A DNA stretch of 64,000 nucleotides from CAZJRB01 sp964547995. Lineage in GTDB: Bacteria > Planctomycetota > Planctomycetia > Pirellulales > Thermoguttaceae. The notes beneath the pieces were generated by a model. That model searched no databases and was not told the origin of the DNA. It was given only the letters and a program-made list of their open reading frames with translations. The stretch's first letter is position 1; the number at the start of each line of letters is the position of its first letter. Position numbers and translations under genes: made by a program. The stretch is from the NCBI GenBank assembly GCA_964547995.1, contig CAZJRB010000004.1:62001-126000 (forward strand), given 5' to 3'. Positions 59,601 to 64,000 of this stretch are shown here, in pieces.

Positions 59601-60037
59601 CAGCGGCCGTCGGTCAACATCGACGGCTTCCTGGTATCCTTGTGTACGCCCGCGCTGGGCTGATCGGCTTGGTAGGTGAACTTGATTGCGTTCGGGCTCC
59701 GGTCCGCCTGCGGAGGCGTTCCCGTGTCGCTGAAAATCTGTTTTGCCAGCGGAGAGGTCGGCACTTCGCCCGGCTCGAGCCAGAGCCGCAGCGTGCCGGT
59801 CATGTCGTCGCCCAGGTAGGTCTTCGGCGTGGCGAGAAAGACCGACGCCCCATCTTCGGCCGCCGCAACCGCCGCCGCGACCGCCCCGGTGCTGCCGCCG
59901 ACCACAACCACGTCGACATCATAGGCCACCGGAATCTGCCGGGCCGATTCATTAACGACCGGCCCCGCATATGCGGCGGTCGACATTCCCAGAATCACAA
60001 CAAACAACAAGGCAAGGAAAGAACATTGGCGAAACAT
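56639..60037 (-). CDS. Exported double FAD-dependent oxidoreductase with discoidin-like insert
   Basis: This 1132-residue protein has a signal peptide (SFLALLFVVILGMSTAAYAG). The first FAD Rossmann motif is at ~30 (VDVVVVGGSTGAVAAAVAAA). A F5/8-type (discoidin-like) beta-sandwich is inserted at ~95-240 (RYVKIFVQKPAGMERTLLGE). The first FAD half then resumes, and a second FAD motif comes at ~555 (YDVVVIGGGTSGAPAGISAA). The last ~230 residues are HEAT-like helical repeats. This looks like a tandem of planctomycete FAD-dependent oxidoreductases. It may oxidise sugars or other substrates at the cell surface. AAAGGAG precedes ATG 60037; the open frame continues upstream over the DUF167 gene, which is spurious. 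Confidence 0.85.
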   Translation of the reverse strand: MFRQCSFLALLFVVILGMSTAAYAGPVVNESARQIPVAYDVDVVVVGGSTGAVAAAVAAAEDGASVFLATPKTYLGDDMTGTLRLWLEPGEVPTSPLAKQIFSDTGTPPQADRSPNAIKFTYQADQPSAGVHKDTRKPSMLTDGRWADSARQSVQYDADVNITADLKKPQEIKEVRLMFFRRTNGVGGTNFDVAAMTVSTSDDGKTWKKVAEIKNTKPKPGFGTLVCPIDGKARYVKIFVQKPAGMERTLLGEIEIVGKKKQAKPQPPKAEAAAYPPPRPMHIKRTLDQALLDAGVKYLYGCYATDVLRDAAGNPCGIVMANRAGRQAVIAKVIIDATPRAAVARMAGAKFRPYPTGDQELKYIVIGGKPREGKNLKVREIQPPFGGRGGPHRIFEYTMTIPMAADDDASWAAAEQAFRNATYDPNQQFTANDLFQVPPDAIFGTKEKTFGPFRSTAAPRLWVLGGCADLDRNDAAKLMRPLALIDAGTMIGKAAAAEAKSLPKPKDVKLAGPKPSDRSADAGDTREMLQGVRPVGKSPTILQDARAIPVLGKYDVVVIGGGTSGAPAGISAARQGAKTLVVEYQHMLGGVGTTGAISKYYHGNRVGFTNEVPGTGWIIEQRANWWRDELLKPGGELWFGCIGAGAFVEDGKVKGAVVVTPRGRGVVLADVVIDGTGNSDVAAAAGAETLYTGSDELAMQGTGLPPRNLGASYTNTDFTLVDETDIVDMWHVFVYAKDKYPTAFDQGTLIDTRERRCIVGDHILSVLDEINERTYPDTISQARGGPYDTHGYMVHPCLHVMHPNTHRTIVNIPYRCVLPKGLEGILVVGLGMSTHRDAVPLIRMQPDMQNLGYAAGYTAAVAAKNNQRLRSVDVKAIQKHLVDVGNLEKEVLTDKDSYPLSDEAIAKAVNEFGSDPKHASVIFASPKQSLPMLREAYKKATSEAKPRYAFVLAMMGDPTALDDVIAQVRKHDGWDKGWNYRGMGQFGESLSPLDKAIVALGRTGDKRALPAILEKTALLDPGVVFSHHRATALALESIGDPAAAKPIYDVLQKPGMIGFAHHDIQKARKLGVPGGTTGEQTRRESLRELFLARALYRCGDHKGLGEKILRSYTKDLRGHLARHAQAVLDAGK

Positions 60038-60209
60038 TGGCAACTCCTTTGGATGTGCTGGGTTTCGAATTCTCCACATTATTGCTGAGCGGGGCCGCAA
60101 ATGCAAGCAAGCGGACACGAGCGAACAGAGTCTTCCCAAAGCCCCCGCACTGTGTGCAGGTTCTTCGTGGAAGTTCGAGTGGGGAACCGACCGCACTTGA
60201 CGCAATGAA

Positions 60210-60230
60210 CCCCCGCACGCAGTGCGGGGG
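60210..60230 (-). terminator. Possible hairpin terminator after DUF167
   Basis: CCCCCGCAC and GTGCGGGGG arms make a strong stem between the DUF167 stop and the large FAD gene. The T tract on the minus strand is poor, so it may act as an attenuator or mRNA end. Confidence 0.4.
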
Positions 60231-60252
60231 CGTTTGGTGTGGATGGAGACCG

Positions 60253-60552
60253 CTACTGGTTCAACTCGTTGGTGATCCACGTCTGCAATTCGTCCGTCTC
60301 GACGTCGCGAATCAGAAACCGCTTCTGTTTCGATGTTTCCCCGGCGATCAGCTCGATCTGCGATTTCCGCAGGCCCAGCGACTTGCTCAGCAGGGCGATG
60401 ATCGCCTTGTTGGCCTTGCCTTTCTCGGGGGCTTGGGTGACGGAGACCTTGAGCATGCCGTCCTGCTCGCCGCGGATTTCGTTGCGCCGGGCGCCGGGCT
60501 GGGCACGGACGGGGAGGATCATGCCCTCGGCGTGCGGCTGAAGTTCGATCAT
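60253..60552 (-). CDS. DUF167 (YggU-like) protein
   Basis: This 99-residue protein has the family core VRAQPGARRNEI, DGMLKVSVTQAPEKGKANKA and LIAGETSKQKRFLI. The fold is known, but the function is unknown. It is upstream of the FAD gene by ~215 bp on the same strand; a hairpin separates them. Confidence 0.9.
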   Translation of the reverse strand: MIELQPHAEGMILPVRAQPGARRNEIRGEQDGMLKVSVTQAPEKGKANKAIIALLSKSLGLRKSQIELIAGETSKQKRFLIRDVETDELQTWITNELNQ

Positions 60553-60595
60553 GATGGCGTGTCAAGGTTTCCGGGAACGCGTGATTCCGTGTTGT

Positions 60596-60735
60596 AAAGC
60601 CGCGACCAGTGGTCGCGGAAGCCCTGGGGGATGGTTTCCTATGCTGACTCTTCCGCGCGACAAACGGGGTTCCGCTGATCTCCTTGCTTGCAGCGTATGT
60701 CCCCGCTTCTGCGCGACCACTGGTCGCGGCTTTAC
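60596..60735. repeat. Pair of 'AAAGCCGCGACCAGTGGTCGCGG' palindromes
   Basis: Copies at 60596-60620 and, inverted, 60711-60735, same family as 16512-16684. They enclose ~90 bp without a gene. Confidence 0.82.
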
Positions 60736-60793
60736 AACGCAAGCGACTGCTATTGATTTATTGATTTTATCCTGGACAGGTTACAAACCTGTC

Positions 60794-61501
60794 CTACGGG
60801 GATATCCTTTCGTAAAGCGCTGACCCGACGCGGACGATAGTGGCCCCTTCCTCAATCGCGATCTCGTAGTCGGCGCTCATGCCCATCGACAGGTCGTCCA
60901 TGGCGATCCCTTCCGGGCAGTTTGCCCGAAGGCGATCCCGCAACTCGCGGATCGCGGCGAACTCGCGCCGCGCGCCGTCGAGGCCGGAATCCAGGCCGGC
61001 CATGCACATCAGCCCGCGAATCTCAATGTTCGCAAAGCCGGCTAACTCGGCCAGCGACGGCTCGATGGCATCGGGCGCGAACCCGTGCTTGGCTTCCTCG
61101 CCGGAGACGTTTACTTCCAAGAGAATCGGCACCCGCAAGGAAAGCTCGCCGGCGATCCGGTTGATCGCCTCGACTAGCTTGAGACTGTCGGCCGACTCGA
61201 CCATTGCGACCAGCGGCAATGTACGTCGGACCTTGTTCCGCTGGAGGTGGCCAATCATGTGCCAGCGGATCGGCAACCCGGCCACTGCCTGGGCCTTGTC
61301 GGCGAGTTGTTGCGGCCGGCTTTCGCCCAAGGTCGTGCAACCGGCTTCAACCAGCGCCCTGATCTCCTCGGGGCCGACGTACTTGGTGACCGCCACCAGG
61401 GTAACGTCGTCCGCTGCGCGACCGCTTCGGGCGGCCGCTTCGGCAATCCGACCGCGGACGGCGGTGACGTTCTCGGTAATTTGAGTAGCAAGGTCTGACA
61501 T
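60794..61501 (-). CDS. yggS: YggS-family PLP homeostasis protein
   Basis: This 235-residue protein is a PLP-binding TIM barrel: VTLVAVTKYVGPEEI (Lys for PLP), GESRPQQLADKAQAVAG, IRWHMIGHLQRNKVR and LSMGMSADYEIAIEEGAT. It balances free PLP in the cell and has no known catalytic reaction. The start at MSDLATQ is preferred; ten more codons are open upstream. It lies 34 bp after the LarA-like gene stop. Confidence 0.93.
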   Translation of the reverse strand: MSDLATQITENVTAVRGRIAEAAARSGRAADDVTLVAVTKYVGPEEIRALVEAGCTTLGESRPQQLADKAQAVAGLPIRWHMIGHLQRNKVRRTLPLVAMVESADSLKLVEAINRIAGELSLRVPILLEVNVSGEEAKHGFAPDAIEPSLAELAGFANIEIRGLMCMAGLDSGLDGARREFAAIRELRDRLRANCPEGIAMDDLSMGMSADYEIAIEEGATIVRVGSALYERISP

Positions 61502-61535
61502 GGAACAAGGCAGTGCTTTGCGAAGCTGCAAGCGG

Positions 61536-62756
61536 CTATTTCAGTTTCACGGTAGCATAAGGTGCGTTGGCCAGCAGGATGCACGACTTGTGGTGCCCGG
61601 CCAACCGGGCGAGTTCCTTGCCTGAGGCCACGTGAATCATGTCGAGCTCTTCGACGAGCGACGGCTCCAGCCGACTGAGCAAGTAAATTTTGGCGCAGTC
61701 GAGCGCCCTGGCAAGCTGGCCGGCGATTAAGGTGTCCTCGGGCCGCTCCTTGCCGATTTGCCGCAGAGTCGCCTGGCGGGACTCGCTGCGGGAGAGGCGT
61801 CGCAGCACGGGACCGGGCCTGGCCGCCAGATCGCAACAGACGGCGATCGCCCCGCCGTCCTCGACCAGCGGTACGGCGGCGTCGAGCGCCCGCCCGATGT
61901 TCACCCACGTCTGCTGATCCGAATCACCCTCGATGGCCGCCACGACGAGACTCGCCTGCTCGGAAACCGAACCGTTCCAGGCGGTATGGTACAGTTCGCG
62001 GGCACGCTGCCCGACGGCGTCGCACTGCCCGGCCAGGACGTGCAGGATCGAGGCCCCGCCGGCCGGGACCAGTTGGATCGTGAAACTGATGCCCAACAGC
62101 CATGCCACCTCTTCGACCTTCTTGGCCAGTTTTTGTTCGTAATCGCGGCGCGGGTCGAGCGCCCCGATGGTGCGGAACCGCTGCAGCGTCCGCTCGTCGG
62201 AGAACGTCGGGAAGACCGGCGTATGGATACCGAAATAGCCGGACGCCGCATCACTGTGTACACAACCGATCGGCAATACCAGGTCGGCATCGTGGATTGC
62301 GCGATTGACCAGGATCGGCTCGCCCGACGTGTCGGCGCCCAAGTACCCCAATTGCTCGCGGTCGGCCGGGGCGTGGGTCGCCAGCGTGATTTGACTGCGG
62401 ACCGGTTCCTGCAAAAGCCGGCAAGGATCCTCAACCGGAGAATACCCGTTGGGGCGACTCTGTAGCAGAGTAATCCCGTCGGGATGGACTCGGGCATTGA
62501 CAAGCGACCGGACAACGGCGGCGGTAACTTGGGCAGCCTGGGGAACACCGTGATCCAGGGCCAGGACCACACGGTCGCTCGGTGTCGTGCATCGCGACAG
62601 GGCAGGGTAGGCAAGCGGGTCGTCCAGCGCGGCGGCCACCGCCTTTTCCAGATGATCCAACGGTTTTCCGGCCGGATGACCGCAGTCGGCCAACAACACC
62701 CCCTCCTCGAAATCGAGGGCAACCGCCGAATCAGTCCCATATCGCAAAACGTTCAT
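61536..62756 (-). CDS. LarA-like nickel-pincer racemase family protein (DUF2088)
   Basis: This 406-residue protein has a LarA-like N-terminal fold: RVVLALDHGVPQAAQVTAAV, ITLATHAPADREQLGYLG, AIHDADLVLPIGCVHSDAAS. LarA isomerises lactate using a nickel-pincer nucleotide made by LarBCE. Those genes are not in the window. Other family members have unknown 2-hydroxyacid substrates. The upstream neighbour is divergent. It is likely cotranscribed with yggS. Confidence 0.82.
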   Translation of the reverse strand: MNVLRYGTDSAVALDFEEGVLLADCGHPAGKPLDHLEKAVAAALDDPLAYPALSRCTTPSDRVVLALDHGVPQAAQVTAAVVRSLVNARVHPDGITLLQSRPNGYSPVEDPCRLLQEPVRSQITLATHAPADREQLGYLGADTSGEPILVNRAIHDADLVLPIGCVHSDAASGYFGIHTPVFPTFSDERTLQRFRTIGALDPRRDYEQKLAKKVEEVAWLLGISFTIQLVPAGGASILHVLAGQCDAVGQRARELYHTAWNGSVSEQASLVVAAIEGDSDQQTWVNIGRALDAAVPLVEDGGAIAVCCDLAARPGPVLRRLSRSESRQATLRQIGKERPEDTLIAGQLARALDCAKIYLLSRLEPSLVEELDMIHVASGKELARLAGHHKSCILLANAPYATVKLK

Positions 62757-62886
62757 AGCACCTTAATTATCGGGCATTTCCGCGGGAGGTCAAGAAGTCG
62801 AGGTTTACGCACAGGGCCGATTTGCGAATAATTGACCATGATTCGGAGCAATGGCTGCCTATATCTACAAAACGAAGGATTGGAAC

Positions 62887-64000
62887 ATGATTTGCCCTCC
62901 GCACCATTCCCGTCACTTGGCGATTCGAGCCGCCGGCATCGCCATGCTTGGACTGCTTTGCTTCAGCGGTTGCGGCCCTTCGGAATCGCCGGCCGTACAC
63001 GGTGTCGACGGAGGCCTTTCGGCGCCGGGCTCTTCCGGGCAGGCCCCGGTCGCCGGCAAACCGGCATCCGGACGCGAGATACTCGAGGCCATGGCCGCCG
63101 CCTACAAGAAAGCAAACACCTATGCGGACAGCGGCACGGCACGCCGCCAGGCAGACATGAGCGACGGGCAGATCGATGAGGCGGCCGATTTCTCCGTCAC
63201 GTTCGAGCGCCCTAACAAACTCCGCATGCACGTATACGAAGGAGTTGTCGTCTGCGACGGAAAGGAGCTGCTCGCGGGCGTCAAGGGCCTGCCGAACCAG
63301 GTCCTGGTCAAAAAAGCCCCCGACGAACTGACGAGCGAATTCATCTACAGCGATCCGATTCTGTACCGGGAACTGAGCGGACGTTTCGCCGGACCTTCCC
63401 CCCAACTGAGCTTCTTGCTCACCGACGACACGTTGCAGGGACTTACGCAAAACGCCGAGGAAGTGACCCTGGAAGAGCCGGGGAAGATCGACGGCCGGCA
63501 GTGCCACCGCGTCGCGATTCGATCGCCGGACGGAATCGGCGTATTCTGGGTCGATCAGGAAACGTACGTGTTGCGGCGGGTCGAGTACCCGACCGATGTG
63601 CTGCGACGGCATCTCGCCGAGGGCAGAGAGGTCCGAAGCGTCTCCTTGGTGGTCGATTTCCGGGGCGCGCAATTCGATACCCCCATCGACCCCGCGGCCT
63701 TTCAGTTCGAGATTCCCCGGGGCGCCGCGCGGGTGAGGTATTTCGTCGAGCCGCCGCCGGACCGGCTCATGGAAGGTCCGGGCCAACTGCTGGGGAAAAA
63801 GGTCCCGGCGTTTCGGTTCACCGATCCGGCCGGCCGACCCGTAACGCCGGAGTCGCTGGCCGGAAAGGTCGCCGTGCTGGATTTCTGGGCAACGTGGTGC
63901 AACCCGTGCCGACAGACCCTGCCGCTGCTCAGCACCGCGTACGACCCGTTCAGAGACAATCCCAAAGTTGCCGTCTTCGCCGTCAGCGTCGACGAATCCC
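62887..64000 (+). CDS. Thioredoxin-fold lipoprotein with DUF2092-like domain, 3' end cut by window edge
   Basis: About 371 codons are visible. A lipoprotein signal (GIAMLGLLCFSGC) is followed by an ~200-residue LolA/DUF2092-like beta-sheet domain (FSVTFERPNKLRMHVYEGVV; DGRQCHRVAIRSPDGIGVFW). A TlpA/ResA-like thioredoxin domain follows (LGKKVPAFRFTDPAGRPVTP; VLDFWATWCNPCRQTL with WCNPC). It would reduce disulphides or act in cytochrome c maturation at the outer face. ATG 62887 has GAAGGATTGG upstream; an in-frame ATG at 62851 is less likely. Confidence 0.88.
   Translation, partial: MICPPHHSRHLAIRAAGIAMLGLLCFSGCGPSESPAVHGVDGGLSAPGSSGQAPVAGKPASGREILEAMAAAYKKANTYADSGTARRQADMSDGQIDEAADFSVTFERPNKLRMHVYEGVVVCDGKELLAGVKGLPNQVLVKKAPDELTSEFIYSDPILYRELSGRFAGPSPQLSFLLTDDTLQGLTQNAEEVTLEEPGKIDGRQCHRVAIRSPDGIGVFWVDQETYVLRRVEYPTDVLRRHLAEGREVRSVSLVVDFRGAQFDTPIDPAAFQFEIPRGAARVRYFVEPPPDRLMEGPGQLLGKKVPAFRFTDPAGRPVTPESLAGKVAVLDFWATWCNPCRQTLPLLSTAYDPFRDNPKVAVFAVSVDES

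Noticed and set aside
56852..60088. 1078-codon open frame on the plus strand
   Set aside because: It is antisense to the double FAD oxidoreductase, which has coherent motifs and signal peptide. In this GC-rich genome antisense frames stay open by codon bias.
1..64000. CRISPR arrays, rRNA genes, intact insertion sequences
   Set aside because: I looked for regularly spaced repeats, rRNA landmarks and transposase frames, and found only palindromic repeats, one tRNA and the intron remnant.

Overview
The window looks like about 64 kb of chromosome from a planctomycete, probably a Pirellulales-like lineage. This rests on family markers I recognise: a DUF1559 pseudopilin-like protein (7489-8532), a YTV-repeat secreted protein (4727-6136), a multihaem protein with a hydrazine-synthase-alpha-like middle domain (1-2469), exported FAD oxidoreductases with carbohydrate-type modules, many signal-peptide or lipoprotein proteins, and high G+C. 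The gene content also points to an anaerobe or microaerophile with heavy investment in oxygen and radical defence. No rRNA, CRISPR array or intact transposase is visible; there is one tRNA.

Left part (1-16.5 kb): a multihaem exported protein and a GT4 glycosyltransferase, the YTV-repeat protein, a BRCT-like/MerR/TPR regulator candidate, the DUF1559 protein and an exported GHL10-type glycosidase. A tRNA-Gln(CUG) at 11.6 kb is followed by a scar-like stretch: a decayed brxA (BREX) fragment, an unrecognised coding fragment, a SEC-C protein and the 5' piece of a group II intron. A secreted trypsin-like protease with PEGA and LamG-like modules follows.

Middle part (16.8-30.4 kb): a lipoprotein fusion of AmmeMemoRadiSam proteins B and A, a membrane spermidine-synthase-like protein, a two-helix membrane protein and a radical SAM enzyme with a Tat-like N-terminus form what looks like a membrane or envelope version of the AmmeMemoRadiSam system. 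Two paralogous exported STN-domain proteins come next, overlapping by ATGA; one is fused to a serpin domain. After that come a URO-D-type methyltransferase candidate, a 59-residue protein, a corrinoid protein and a DUF1573 protein.

Oxygen-defence island (30.7-49.8 kb): hybrid cluster protein, G6P dehydrogenase, CBS protein, Fur/PerR-type regulator, ferritin, 2-Cys peroxiredoxin, superoxide reductase, rubrerythrin, ferredoxin-like protein, zinc-ribbon HD protein, flavodiiron protein, rubredoxin, ZIP transporter and cytochrome bd. A second, exported set follows: dihaem peroxidase, Tat phosphoesterase, monohaem lipoprotein, Tat superoxide reductase and Tat flavoprotein. Cytoplasmic proteins would reduce superoxide, peroxide, NO and O2 through rubredoxin; the exported set appears to be a periplasmic counterpart.

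Right part (49.8-64 kb): an EamA exporter, DUF1847 and coiled-coil zinc-ribbon proteins, rpoD and dnaG with a consensus promoter and a strong terminator, a 1132-residue exported double FAD oxidoreductase, DUF167, YggS, a LarA-like protein and a truncated thioredoxin-fold lipoprotein.

Throughout, intergenic spaces hold palindromic repeats of several families. Two of them sit inside the 5' coding part of exported proteins at lengths divisible by three (78 and 72 bp).
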